Positions 26,901 to 39,826 of a stretch of DNA of 64,000 nt are shown here, in pieces. Each line of letters starts with the position of its first letter. Within the stretch, counting starts at the first letter, position 1. The stretch spans positions 1 through 64,000 of the forward strand of contig JABVXV010000332.1 in assembly GCA_013365325.1 (NCBI GenBank), given 5' to 3'. The position numbers and the translations under genes were made by a program. This DNA comes from Dipetalonema caudispina (Eukaryota; Nematoda; Chromadorea; Rhabditida; Onchocercidae). The notes beneath the pieces are model-generated. The model was not told where the DNA came from, searched no databases, and worked only from the letters and a program-made list of their open reading frames with translations.

Positions 26901-28303
26901 CATTTTATGTAAACTTCAGTACAAACTAATTTCATCTCATTTTATCAGAGAAACTGATCTATCTTGAAAACTTTATACAAAAAAAAAAAGAAAATACCTC
27001 GACAATAAGTTGCCAAAGCTAGCACTACAGCCAACGCTTCAAAATCTGTTTCATTCATTGATACAGCCACAAGCATTGCTTCAGTGGATGATGAACGGCT
27101 TGCACGAACAACGCCCACAACATTTGCTCCGGATTGATTCTGGAATAATGAAAGGCTAACAGGAAATGTAGCATCCATTCCAAAACACAATTTTATTTAT
27201 TAATTTTGATAATATGTTAAAAGCTAGTCAAGTAGGACCTTTCAAGTATGGTAAATTTCGGAAGCAAAAACGCTTTATATATATATAATTTTTATGTTAA
27301 AGGGCAAAAACAAAAATTTCTTTGTTTAAATATTTGAAAACCTTCAAACCAAGTTTTTTCCTAATGAAGAAAACTTCACGGTTGGACTGAACAATAACTA
27401 TACCAACTAAAAATGAAAGATGAAAAAAGTCCATCCAATTGATCTGATTTAATTCTGCCACATATAGGCTATTCGTTTTCAAACTAAATCATAATAATGG
27501 AACGAAATGATTTCTTCGAAAAGAAGAAAGAAAAAACATACAAAGCCTGGAAGTGTTACTGTAAACCGCATCTTCTGCATCATAATACCATAAGCCAAGA
27601 GTTGTTTTTCAATATAATCAGAAATATCACTGTAAAAGACAGTCAACCTAATAAAAAATCAATTCAATTCTATCAACAAAAATAATAATAATATCAGGAA
27701 TCGCTGAACATCATATAGATATTCATTAATAAAGGTATAATTTCAAGTTGCACGAAGTTGAACATTAATCAATTGGATTATCAGGAACATCTTAGCTTAA
27801 ACTAATTATCAAGTTTCTATTCATCTTGCTTAAAAATTTCCAGACTAAATGTTATTATACGCTAAAAAAAAAAATCGATCAAATAAAACTTTATGTTATA
27901 GGTTACATAAAGATCAGTTATTACCATTTCTGATATCACAATGAAATAATCAAATAAGATTTCACACACAAACACACAAAAAAAAAAAAAGAAAAAAAAA
28001 ATACAGAAAATGAATAAATTAAAATAATTTAATATAAAAGGATAAATACCGATCAGTAGAAAGTTCCTTTAGAAAAGTTGAAATTCGCTGATAATAGCTA
28101 AATCGTTCAGTAACAAGTGCTGGAAGTAATGCATTCTCGGAAACCTTCGTATGTTCATTGTATTCCGGTTGTATAATAATGCAAATATATACTATAGCTA
28201 GTAGCTCACTGAGAATACAAACTTTCCACCATTTTGATACAATTTTTTCCACAAAAATTGGTGGTTTACCAATTGGTTGCGATAATAAACGCATAATGAT
28301 CAA
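23977..28303 (-). CDS. GPAA1: GPI transamidase subunit GPAA1/GAA1
   Basis: ER membrane subunit of the complex that attaches GPI anchors to proteins. 565 aa (human about 620) in nine exons: 28303-28050, 27629-27542, 27139-26998, 26886-26528, 26296-26160, 25723-25591, 25179-24998, 24741-24583, 24220-23977; every join keeps frame. An N-terminal membrane segment (about 28-45) is followed by a luminal aminopeptidase-like domain with the family blocks SENAL, ANVVGVVRASR, SSSTEAML, QIYWARDI, LLPNLDLINL and FHQSYFLYIM. The C-terminal half has several hydrophobic helices, the conserved NFSL motif in exon 8, and ends with HLLYGSFLFPFIY, matching the human HHTYGALLFPL region. A Met three codons in (28294) is an alternative start. 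For exon 8, the acceptor at 24742/24743 keeps frame; the stronger-looking one 28 nt upstream gives a premature stop. Same strand as, and 1.5 kb downstream of, the DHHC gene. Confidence 0.94.
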
Positions 28304-29773
28304 TAAAATAGAGTGTATTCGTGATTGATGAAAATTTAAAAATAATGAATTATGACATTTAGCGATATTTGATAGTTGTATATCTGAAATGTTTGACTTT
28401 AGTAATTTTATAAAATTCTATCACAAAAAAATACCATTATTTTGATTATAAACTGAATGATTATTTTGTAGATATCACTCAAGATGATCTGTAACATCTG
28501 TTAGCTATAGGTAAAATACACTTCATCGACAAATTTTATTTTTGGATTTTTGTAAATTTCCTACACACAATTGCATCTACTAATTATTTTTTTATCCGAA
28601 TACAAATCTTATGAGAGACTGCCTTAGCGTATTCAATCTTTCCGCTTTCTCTTCATTTACCATAGAAATGGTGAAATTTATCCTTGGAATATTTTTATGT
28701 GTAGCATACGCATTTGACAAAATTTTTGAAATAAGCTAAGCTTTATCAAATTTTGAAGCAACATATCATTATCAATTCAAAACAAACAAAAAAGCTATGA
28801 GAATTTGTTGCATACAAATTTGCCTATGAATTGTGTTAAACCTAAAAGCATATAACGTAATCGTCATTTTGTATGTGCTGAGTAAATACTTCATGCAAGT
28901 ATTGATACATAAGAATCTTTTAAACTCAACAAAGACTGCCATTCATTTCGAAATGAAAAATCTGGACTCTAATTTTTCTCGGTGAACGAATCTGTAGTCT
29001 AAAGAGCTGAACATATGTGATTGTACCTAGGGAAATTTGTATTGAGAAATTTCATACACATTTTGAAATCATCAACGAAGTAATATAGAAATCAAACATA
29101 CTCTCCTACAACTGATAAGAGAAAATTTCTGTCAAGAAAACAATTTCATCATATCAACGATGATAAACGATTACGTCGTTCATGTGATGAAAAGAAGAAA
29201 TTTCAGGGGAGCTTTTAAATACTGCCAATCTGAAATAAATCTTTTACTCTCAGCAGCTATAGGAGAACAAGCTCTAGAAAAAGAATATAGGAAGGATTAT
29301 TATCGGATATAGTTTGTCGTTAAACTGAGCATATTTCAAAAATTACACAAATCAGAAGAAATTCGGGCTCAAATTACGCATGACCTCCTATATATATTAA
29401 CACAAGAATATAAAATAATTTGAATTAAAACGAAGGGTAGAAAGAAATGTACAATGACTACCGTATTGAGAAGAGACCAGTAACAAAGGATTAATATGAA
29501 TGAAAAACACCAAACATTTTAAAAATATGTCTAGAATTCAATCAAACTAAGAAACAATTTATACAACTGACTGGAAATTAAATGCAACATAAATCGGAAC
29601 TAATACTATAAATCATATTATATTATGGCCTTCAAAGTACATTTTTAAAATGACGAGTAATTTAAGCAACATAATAATCCGTTAGAATTTAGATCCGAAT
29701 TCCCGATCCAAAATCTTTGGAGATATGTAATGAGGAATAAATATTTGCGATATAAAGGGAATAATCACATTTG
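28304..29773. other. Spacer between the DHHC gene and GPAA1
   Basis: About 1.5 kb of AT-rich sequence with no exon or RNA gene that I can support. It should include the DHHC 3' UTR and the GPAA1 promoter or trans-splice region. Confidence 0.55.
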
Positions 29774-32562
29774 TCAGACGGAATATTCAAATGTTAGCTT
29801 ACTAACATGAGGAGCTGCAAATGGATTAAACCACCGTAACGAAAATGGACCACCAAAGATCATTTGTAAATTTTTCCAACCATCCGGTCCTGAAAATTTC
29901 ATGCTTGATGAAACTACGTAAACTCCATCTTTAAAAAAGCCTATGCTAATAAGTTAACAGATTCATTTTCATATCAACAATGATACCATGATTGAACCAT
30001 TTGATTACGTCATCAGAGTTTCAACTGTTCAACGATAGCACCTCAGGCAAGAAGTACCCTCCAGTAGCACCCATCATAAAATTCCATAATAACCTAGGCC
30101 ATATGGTGCAACTTACTGATTTACTGAAGTAGTACTCAATATCTCGCATATTATCATTCTTTATCAAGAAATAATCGACAACAGAACACTTGATCTCAAT
30201 AAATAAGATAATGGAAAATTGGTTTTTATCAAAAGCTGCTTAGCACCTTATAAAAATTTTACTCCCTTTCCAAATCTTCCGACAAATCCACATACCAGAA
30301 CTATACTGTTCATTTTTGAGTGATTCAATGCTCGTCTGATCGTTGCATATCGAACTGAGTTGAGTGCTGAACATAATAAGTGTGAATATTGCAAAAAGAA
30401 AAGCTTCGAATAACAGAAATACAAGCAAAATTGCCGTAATTGGTGGCCCGAACAATGAACAATTTTGCCAATCACCGCTAACACATAGAACAAATTGCCA
30501 TATTCCCCAGTACACGGCATGTGTCGAAAGCAACGCTATGTACATCTGTAATGATTAGTTTTCAAGATACTTTTAAATAAGATAATAAAATGGCAACAAA
30601 CTAAGATAAATCATTTAGGTTTTGAATATACAACAAACTAAGATAAATCATTTAGGTTTTGAATATACCTAACCAAGTTTACTGTTCCGATTTACACCAT
30701 TTGCATCTGTTTTAGGGGGGTGATTATAAGCAACACAGTTTTAACAACCGTTAACTTTAGAGATACGAATACTTAAGTGAAGGAGTAACAGGTAACGAGC
30801 TCCAAAGAAGAAAGAAAAAAGTTTGAAGGAACTAAATGTGAAAATCCCAACAGAAAATCTTACACCTATATCACTCCTACCCTATTCAAAAAAATATCGA
30901 AGCAAAGTTTTCCGGAAAGATTCTTCATAAATCACTTCAGTTTATTTTCCGGCTTCACTATTACGAAAAAACCAGTACCGTGAATAGTACGAAATATTTC
31001 TGATTTCCTTCACCAACACAATTATTTACCCACGGACAATGATGATCCATTCGTCTAACACATCTTCCACATACGCTACAATGATGCGCTCGTTCCGGTT
31101 TCACACTACTGCTGCAACAATCTATTATTGAATCATCACTTTTAAGAAACATAATAAGTTACTGTCAACTCCTACTTAGCGGAAAATGCTTAGCAAATAA
31201 CGTGTCAAGTCTCACTTTATATTACAGTAACATACAGCAGCGCAAATATCCCATGATATTGCAAATTTTTGATCTCCACCTATCACAATAAGATTGCAAC
31301 TCAGTAAAGAAGCTATAATCTAAAAAGTACAATTTATAGAAATCATATAAGCGAGGCTATTCAAATCGGTAAAACAATAACAACCAAAACGAATTCCCAA
31401 AAAAATATACCAACCAGAACTTCTATAAAATCCAAAGACAAAGGAATATTTTGAATTAACCAAATTAAACTAACCATTTCGAGCATTTATAGATGACACT
31501 TTTTCGCGTAAATTGTAGTCGCTGAATATATTCGTCAGTAGCATTACCTTTCGGCACAGCACCAGGATCGGTAAACATCGTTTTGATATGAGATGAGAAT
31601 GCCAAGCATACAAGGATATGAAAAATGACAGCATGGAATGTTTGATGGACGACATATCTGGACCAAGATGTCATCATTACTGTCAGAACGCAGAATTCCC
31701 CATATAAAATGAGAAACCTATAAAAATAAAAAAGAACACTGAATTTCGAAAGATATACAACTGGAATGTATGGATGAATAACAAAGCAATCTCTTACTTC
31801 TAGCTTCTAAATTCTTTTTTTGTCTGATCCAAAAGTATAAATCCAGGTATATTCTCTTTCAAACGAGATGAATTGCACGAATGGCAGGTAAGGGAAGGAT
31901 ATAAGAAAATTAGAAGAGCAAATTGTTGCAATCATATTTTTTGTAAATTTTATCTAATCTTTATGAAGAAATTTTGTCAGCATTTAACCAGTCGTTAAAA
32001 AATCACGCAAATTCTTCCCCTCGTCTTTTCTAACTCATTTATGTTCTCTCACTTTAAAATTTCTTAGAGCTATGGATTTTATTATTTTCCGCTTACCATT
32101 CTTGCTAGTTTTAAACATCTTCATGTATTTTTAATTTAAATAATATACAAATCATTTCTCGCCTTCACATGTTTTCCTATCATAAAATTTCACTGTTTTT
32201 AAACCCCACACCAATATATCTTGGCGTAATTTGTAAGGAACAAATCTCGTTTGTGATACTCTTGTAGAAGTAGGAAATAATTAGGAAGAATTGTTACAGG
32301 TGAACGGTTGAAATTATCTAATAAATTCACATCATCTAATAACAATTCACAAAGATACTCGAAGCTGAAGAGAAAAGAGTTAGAAAACCTATGCAAATTT
32401 CTTAGCATTAGAAAACTAAAAGAATAGAAATAATATGGGTAACTCGATAGATTAAATAATTTAATGTAGAATTCACACATACCACGTAAAGACGGCGCAT
32501 GTCAAACCGCAAGGATCTCGTACACACCAAGCTAGGCCACAAAATCGAGTCTTGTCATCCAT
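29774..32562 (-). CDS. DHHC-type protein S-palmitoyltransferase (ZDHHC3/7 family)
   Basis: Four-pass Golgi-type membrane enzyme that transfers palmitate to cysteines. 273 aa in five exons: 32562-32483, 31717-31475, 31111-30979, 30545-30296, 29889-29774; all joins keep frame. The N-terminus [16 protein letters not shown] resembles ZDHHC7/3, followed by two membrane segments. The [12 protein letters not shown] stretch is diagnostic of this subfamily. The cysteine-rich domain starts at about 105, with [17 protein letters not shown] and the catalytic DHHC at 130-133 (Cys133) in [14 protein letters not shown]. Two further membrane segments and a conserved [11 protein letters not shown] segment follow. 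The protein ends in -EYSV, like the -EFSV end of the vertebrate enzymes. Exon 4 stops at a strong GTATGT donor; reading through would give an unrelated tail. Divergent from UBR7. Confidence 0.94.
30594..30667. repeat. Perfect 2-copy tandem duplication, 37-bp unit
   Basis: Copy 1 is 30594-30630 and copy 2 is 30631-30667, identical and head-to-tail, inside an intron of the DHHC gene between the exons ending at 30979 and starting at 30545. Looks recent. Confidence 0.92.
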
Positions 32563-34124
32563 TCCGCTCATTTATATCTTATCGAGCAAAAGTAGCCAAA
32601 GCCATTATTCAATTACCCACTTCTTCAAATTATGCTGTGGTACTTCTAAAAATAAAACTTGAAATTTTCAAATTCACAAAATAGTGATTAAAATCTTCAT
32701 TTCATACATTCAAACAAAACAATGAAATGATATAAAAGCAAATGCAATTTAACAAAATGTATCAAACAACTTTAATTTGAACTTCAATTTGAAATCAAAT
32801 TATCAAGATCTACAAAAAAAAAAAAGTTAAAAAGTAAGACCTAATTTACATAAAATCAAGTTGTTTAAAGTTAAAGAGAAATTTTTTATTCCTGCTTCTA
32901 ATAAAGTTATTCAAAAATTAAGACAAAACATTATCCTTTCTTTACGACATGATAACATTAAATCATTCAACTATCGAAAATTTTTGAAAAAAAAAACAAA
33001 AAAACCATATATCAACTAGCCTAATGTGTTCATAAAAATAAATGATTTATTACGAATAAAAAAAAAAAAAAATTTAGTTACAATTTATGTAAAATTTGAA
33101 TTAGCTAGCAAAACTTTAAATCGATCAATAAATTATCGAAAAATTTACAAATTAGCTAGCAAAACTTTAAATCGATCAATAAATTATCGAAAATTTTACA
33201 CCATAAGCTAATATTTCTCTTATAATAATATTATTATATGTAAAAGATTGAACGAAATCATCAATGTTATATAAATTACCTTAAATTTTCATACATATTA
33301 TGCATAAATAACATATAATTTATTCAACGATACATTTTCAATTATTCATATTTAAATATGTACTCAATAAAATCTAATAAATTACCATCATCATTATTTT
33401 CTTCTGTAACTGAATTAAAGTAAATGTAAATTTCAAAAACAATCATAAAATTTCAATAACATTTCAAAACAAACATATCTCAATTTATCATTAAATATGA
33501 ATAATTGAAATAAAATATAAATTATCCAACAATTATCATAACAAACTATCTCAATATCACAATTCTCATGTAACTAATTACCTATCTTTTACTCAATTAT
33601 TATCATCCTTTGACCCCTGTCTCTTTTTACTTGTTCAGTTCAAATAAAATGGTTCGGCCCTATCGATCATTCTATTGAAATTTTTATTTTCATTGCTAGA
33701 TGAAAATAGGATATTGATATTTGATATAGAAATGATTGAATTATTATCTAAATTTTAAATTGAAATCAAATTTTTGTATATTTATGAGAACTACTAATAT
33801 GGAAATTTATATTAAAGTTGAATTATGTACCTGAAAAGTTAGAAATTTTTTGCTAATGTTCAATCGATGAATTGGAAAAAAAAAAAATTGAATTCAATTT
33901 AAAATTGCAAGTTTTTTTTTCTTTCATCTTAATTTTATTTATATTATTTATATGAAGAAAAAAGAAAAAATTATATATTGACAAATGAGGAAGATGTTGC
34001 AATGAAAAAAGAATGAAAAAAAAAAAGTTTAATTTATTCCCTACTAAAGATGAGAATTAAGTGGTAAGTAAAGTTAATATTCAATTACTTAATAATAATT
34101 AAGTTAAAATATAATTATAGAGTG
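32563..34124. promoter_or_regulatory. Divergent promoter region between DHHC gene and UBR7
   Basis: About 1.6 kb, very AT-rich, with a 51-bp tandem duplication (33100-33201). Promoters of both genes should lie here; I see no nameable motif. AATTATAG just before the UBR7 ATG is a possible trans-splice acceptor. Confidence 0.4.
33100..33201. repeat. 2-copy tandem duplication, 51-bp unit
   Basis: Copies 33100-33150 and 33151-33201 are nearly identical and directly adjacent, starting at ATTAGCTAGC. The unit is a multiple of three, so it produces a spurious repeated-peptide frame (33026-33211). I do not regard that as a gene. Confidence 0.9.
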
Positions 34125-34221
34125 ATGGAAAGAGATCTACTCATAAATGATCCTAACGATGCTGAAATTGACAATGGAAATCGGCAAAGTAATATAGAAC
34201 ATGAGAATGTCTCTGAGTATG

Positions 34222-34252
<31 letters not shown>

Positions 34253-34342
34253 CATCCTTGCTCATTTATTTAAATTGAATTTCAGATTTTAAATCCATTT
34301 GTATTTTTGATTTTCGTAATCAATTATTGAAATTTTTCATCG

Positions 34343-34374
<32 letters not shown>

Positions 34375-37300
34375 CTATTCTTTCTAGTTTAATTATAGTA
34401 TTAGAGAGAATTAGAGAAACTTAGCATATAATTTTTGTAGCTTTTAGCGATTTAAATAATTCCAAAAGTAAATTAAAAGATTCTGAGAAGCGTATTTTCA
34501 TGTATTAGTTTGTTCATTGTTTGAAACTCCTCGGACGTAGTTGTTTTCAAGCATTTAAATTTAGAAACAAAGTTTGTCGAAAATCGATTGGAAATCAAGT
34601 CTGGAAATCACTCAACAGAAGATTAAATAAGTTGGATATTGCTATTTCTCGGTTCCTATTTGACGGGATTTAGGCCCAAATTTTGAATTTTTTTCGAGTT
34701 TTTTAAAAGATACTTTAGTGAATGGTACATCATTCCCTACATAATTATTTATTTCGGTCAGTGGGCAGATGTCAAAGGTAGAAAAAATGAGTATGGTAAG
34801 ACTGAATTCGTGAGATTAATGCAGCAATGTTTTAGTAATTAAACGAGCAGTTAGTTGTGTGATCGGTATAAATACAATTTTCAAATGTGAAATTATATCT
34901 GAATTCGCAGTGTATTGTTTGAGTGGTACTGAGGGCTAGCAGGAATGTTTCCGAAAGCCAATGAGATGTTACTTGTTATGGACTGACCAGGTCAAATGAT
35001 CCAGCTGGTCGGCGTAGTAACCATTAATTAAACCAGACAATCAAAATAATTAAAGGGATTTACCTTTTCAAATCTTGCATTAGACAGTAGTAATCGCGGT
35101 AGTAAACAGTATGAAGGATGTCGGATGTCGGAATCAGTCTCTTATAGAAGTCATTTTTGTTTAACAATAATTCAAATAAACACAGAGAAGCAGTTATGAC
35201 TGCTAGTACACATGGAAATAAGTACTATGAAATGTAATTAGTTGTAATTAGACATGAGGGATTAATGTTATTGATTCCTTTGATGTATTATTCTTCAGAA
35301 TACCGGATGATCCGTTGGTGACATTAAGTGAAGTTATTGAAGCACACGAAGAGCTCGAAGCAGAAGCTGAGGCTTTGCTAGGAGGAGCTAACGCTAATGT
35401 GTGCACATATTCAGAGGTTATCTTTTAACTTATAAATTAAGTTGAAATTCTAGCTACACATTATGAAGAGTGATTTCATCATTTAAACCTTGAGCTAAAA
35501 ATTAAACTATTAGTTTGTTGGCTAAAAGTCGTTCTTAGTGTGTCGAAGCATGTTATGGCCAGTGATTATCGGATTTCTTTAAATTTATAGCTTTATATTG
35601 TTTAGAGCTCCAAATTTCTGGATTACAGCCGTAATCAGATGACAAGCGAAGAAAAAACTTGTTGTTCTTGTTGTTTTGTTAGTTTCAAATATTTCAAATT
35701 TATGGAATTACAGGGATATAAACCACGACAACCACTATATTCTTGTCGCGACTGCACAAGTACCACAGGACCTGCAGCACTTTGCTATGCATGTAGCGTC
35801 AATTGTCATGATGGTCATGAACTCGTTGAATTGTACACGAAACGGAACTTTTGCTGCGATTGTGGGAATTCTAAATTCAAAAATGCTTGCTCACTCTACA
35901 AAGTAGTGTCTATAACACTAATGTCATATTAAAAAGAAATTTCCTACAAAATGCTGAGAAATTTGATTTAAATAAGTCAGTAGAAAGATTTTGCGTTGGA
36001 ATCCACTGCCTGTTCTGTGCAGCACTTTATTCGATAACGAAGACCAACATAGAAACCACGTTGCGGAAATTGTACATTTAAATAACTTTAAAGAGCAAAA
36101 AAGGTCCTAAAAGTTCAAGCAAGGATTACCACTTCTAGCTAAGATTAGATGCACTGAGCTATTGTTTTTACCATGGTGGCATTCACAGGTATACGACATA
36201 AAATTTCCATGTTTTATGATAAAATTCTGTACATATTAAAGCCAGATTTTGAATTTAGTTTAAAAAATTTCTTTATCGTTAATGTATGGAATCTATCACA
36301 TTATTTTTTCAGGAAAAGAAGCCACTAAATGAGCGAAATCAGTATAATCATAATTTCGATGGTCTCTACTGTACTTGCAATAGACCATATCCATGTGAAG
36401 AATATGACGATTGCGAAATGCTACAGTGCATCATATGCGAGGATTGGTTCCACCTGCAGGTGTAAAATTCCGCTGATTTTCCTCAAATAGCTCTCTTTTC
36501 GACTTTTGAATTATTCCATTTAATCAACATATTGTTTAAGGTATAGATTATTGTGGAGAAAGAAGTAAACCTAATATAGAAGATGGAGATTAACGTTGTT
36601 CATTTGGTTTACAGTTGTTTAGTTATGTTGTGATGGAAATGTTAAAAAATGAAAAAAGTGAAAAATTACAATCAACTGGAGATATTATAATTAAAAAAAA
36701 TATTCTAATGAATATATTATTGCATCAATTTTTTGTAGCATCTGGAGGAAACACCTAACAGTGTTGACACAAGTGAAGTGGAGGAAGTCATTTGTCGAGA
36801 TTGTGTTACGCGTTTCACGTTTCTGCTATCTTACGCTGATGGGACGTACAAAGAAATGTGTGCGGATGATAAATTATGTAAACTGAAGTGGCTTGAAGCG
36901 AATGCTAAAACTGATGGGAACAGTCAGCCATGTTCTCTCTTTTTCAACTCTTATAAGTGGCGAAATCGTTTATGCCAATGTAAAATTTGTTCGGTACGTT
37001 CAAGCTAAGTTTCGCCTAGAGATTCAAGGTTGCAAAAAATTTAATAAAAGAAGAAACTGGAAACTTCTACATGAGGATAAACTTCTATAAGCTTCAGTTT
37101 TTCAATGACATTTTTTCTGCCTATTGCTTTATCTTAGGCATCACAACATATGGAAACGTTACATAAAACTTGGAAGCCCATACTAAATCATTCATCAAAT
37201 GATAGTGGCACCGATATATGCTGCATTCAGTTCGGCATTATTGCTTGAGATTTAGGGTCATTTTAATTCACTTTTTTCTTGCATGATTTTAGAATTCAAA

Positions 37301-37751
37301 TCTTTAACCACAAACACTTTCAGGATTTTTACGAGGACAATAATCTCCAGTTTTTGACCGATCTCACAGATTGTATGCAAACATTTGTTGAGTCACACAG
37401 TAATAAAGATAATGATAAACCGAAGGATGACGATCGAGTGATGACAAATGCATTGATTGATGTAGCTGGTCGTGAAGGGGCAATAACACTTTTCAAAGGT
37501 ACAAAACTTGATTTCGTGTGATTTTTAAACATAAACATAAATTTCTAATTGATCCATTCGTTATCTGTTCGTTATCTACTTCTGAAATCTCTTTTCCAGG
37601 ATATGAAGAAATGAAGCAGAAATTGGGAAATCATTTGAAACGATTGGCCGATGAAGGTAGAGAAGTGAAAAAAGAAGATATTGATCAGTTTTTTGAAGAA
37701 CTTGAAACGGAACGTAAACGACGTCGAGAAGATATTCTGTCTCAGTTGTGA
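34125..37751 (+). CDS. UBR7: UBR7-like E3 ubiquitin ligase (UBR box plus PHD finger)
   Basis: 375 aa in seven exons: 34125-34216, 35299-35416, 35714-35902, 36313-36459, 36739-36993, 37324-37498, 37600-37751; every join keeps frame. An acidic N-terminus (PLVTLSEVIEAHEELEAEAE) leads into the UBR-type zinc-binding box (about 72-125), with YSCRDC, ALCYACSVNCHDGHELVELY and NFCCDCGNSKFKN. The PHD finger (about 152-205) has LYCTCNRPYP, MLQCIICEDWFH and EVICRDC. Further on, a WRNRLCQCKIC motif and the C-terminal LADEGREVKKEDIDQFFEEL match the UBR7/Mlo2 family. Human UBR7 monoubiquitinates histone H2B through the PHD finger; the same role here is inferred. Intron 1 is about 1.1 kb and contains two long T runs (about 34221-34246 and 34344-34363). 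The exon 2 donor GTTATC is weak. Confidence 0.94.
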
Positions 37752-39826
37752 GTTAGTGCTCGAATCCAGCAGTGATGGCCTGCTTCAATGTTTAATGGAT
37801 ACCTCTTATTTCATATTTAAAAATATTCGCATAATGATTGTCAAACCGTCAGGTAACTAAAGTTGTATATGAGAATTGTTATGCTTTCGAGTAGAACTTA
37901 ATGTGAATATTTTATCTTAGCTTTCTTGACTAAATCATTAAACTGGAAAATAACTGTCACCAGAATTATTGGAGTTTCTCTACTCTCGATATTATTAAGG
38001 ATCTCACTGCATATTGAGGTAGACTGTATCTTTAGTCTATCTGCTATAGGCTCTCTTCCGGTTTAATGTCTTCCATTTGCGGCATTTATTGATAGATTTT
38101 TGTAAAATAGCATTTCGACAATACATATATTCCCTGAATTAGTTTATGGAGATTTCTTCAATGAGAGTTCCAAATGATTTTCAGGATGGTTGGTCAGTTA
38201 AGTAAATGAGAATATAGTGCAATCAAACATCAGAACACATGTAGAACTGGCCTTTTTCATTCGTTGCACATACGATTTTGAATCTAGCAGATTCGTAAAA
38301 ATCATTTCAGTAGTTTTGAATTTTCAGAGAGGTAAGGAAATTTGATCTGAAGAATTGTAGGTAACTGACCAAAAATGATTAAGCAACGGAAAATTCTTTT
38401 CGTTTATAATGGATTGGTCTAAGGAATCGATAATCTGATTTAAACAAAACGGAAGTAGAAGTAATTCCCTCCTTTTAACCTTGTAGAAAACAAATTTTTT
38501 CGACTACTTTGTTTATTTTCCATGTTGATACTCTCCTTTACATATTGTACTCTCCTATTACATATACTCTACTCTCTCAACTCTTTCATTGACCACTTTG
38601 TATTTTTAGAAAGCAATTTGTTATGGCGAATAGTTTCATTTGTCGTTTCACGGCAATGTCTTAACTTTTATGTATGAGCATTCCTTGCTCGCTATTGTTC
38701 AATAAAACATTTTCGAATGTTTCATGTTTCACGATTTTTTTTTGCCAATAAATGATCAGAATCACTATGATAAGATATTCGAAGAACTGTGGGTAATATT
38801 TTAACCTAACCTGTTGCATTATTCATGATTAACACTTATAAGTTGGTACTCTATTATGAAAATTGTCGCTAAATTTGGAGTTAGGAAGGATAATAATTTA
38901 GAGAAATTAAAATTACAAATTATCAAGAAAGTAAAATACAATTCGTTAGACTCATAGGGAGAAATCGATGTGATCTGCATTGTCCAGTTTTGCATCGTAT
39001 GTTCGTATCATCAGTGGATTTAAGTCCTTTCCATATAGTTAGACAATTCATAACATTGATTGGTAACGATTTGGATAGATTAAAATTTATCGAAAATTGC
39101 AGGATATTTTTTCAGCCAATGTTATTCGTTACAGCAAACTTAATAATTGCTGCTGAAAGTTTGTTTTATCCAAACATGAAAAACAGTGGAAAATTTTATG
39201 ATAGCAACTGTTGTTGATTTAATGGTGTTATTCGAAAATGGCGAACAAACAATATACAATCTTATCAAACTATCGTCCTGCTCTTAACAGATTATTGTAA
39301 GTTTTGTTAGTATGCAAATTTAGTAGTATCGAGCATTGATGCTCAAACAATTATCATTTTCAATATGTGATTGTGATACAGATTTCAATACTGTTATTGT
39401 CACCATCACGCAGAAGCATAATGTGGAAAAGGCACCGGTTAGCTGTTGCATTTCTTATGATGAAATTCTAGCGCTGAGAATTAGATTTGAATTACTTTGG
39501 AAAACTTGAAGACACTTCGAGACAACTTTTAGGCATAAAATAACTTGCGAATTTCTCATGATAACTTGCAATCAGGCTTTGGCACACACAACTACTTTAG
39601 TACAATTAATAGGGATATTTTATATTTTAATTAAATTACATTGATAACTTAAGATAGTAATTAACGATAATATATGATTGCTTTGTTTTCTGTTATAATA
39701 GACTGATATTATCATGAAGATGAATAGTGCGTTATGAATGAGCTGATCATGAAATAAGTTTCCGTGGAAGGAGTTGAAGTTGGCATTGAAGCAAGTGAGT
39801 CTAAGCAATTGGTTGTTTATTTACAG
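37752..39826. other. Spacer between UBR7 and PIGU
   Basis: About 2 kb with no supportable exon, although the missing first coding exon of PIGU must lie here or just upstream of 39827. A possible UBR7 poly(A) signal AATAAA is at 38701-38706, 950 nt after the stop. The frame at 38990-39217 has no family resemblance. Confidence 0.5.

Noticed and set aside
32199..32480. 93-aa minus-strand frame beginning MCEFYIKLF
   Set aside because: It starts inside intron 1 of the DHHC gene, immediately past the donor at 32482, and has no family similarity.
33026..33211. Frame with an internally repeated peptide
   Set aside because: The repetition reflects the 51-bp tandem DNA duplication in AT-rich non-coding DNA; no other coding sign.
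35639..35713. N-terminal extension MTSEEKTCC... in frame with the UBR box exon
   Set aside because: A TTACAG acceptor at 35713 gives a phase-0 join to the upstream exon ending in TYSE, matching UBR7; the extension is intronic.
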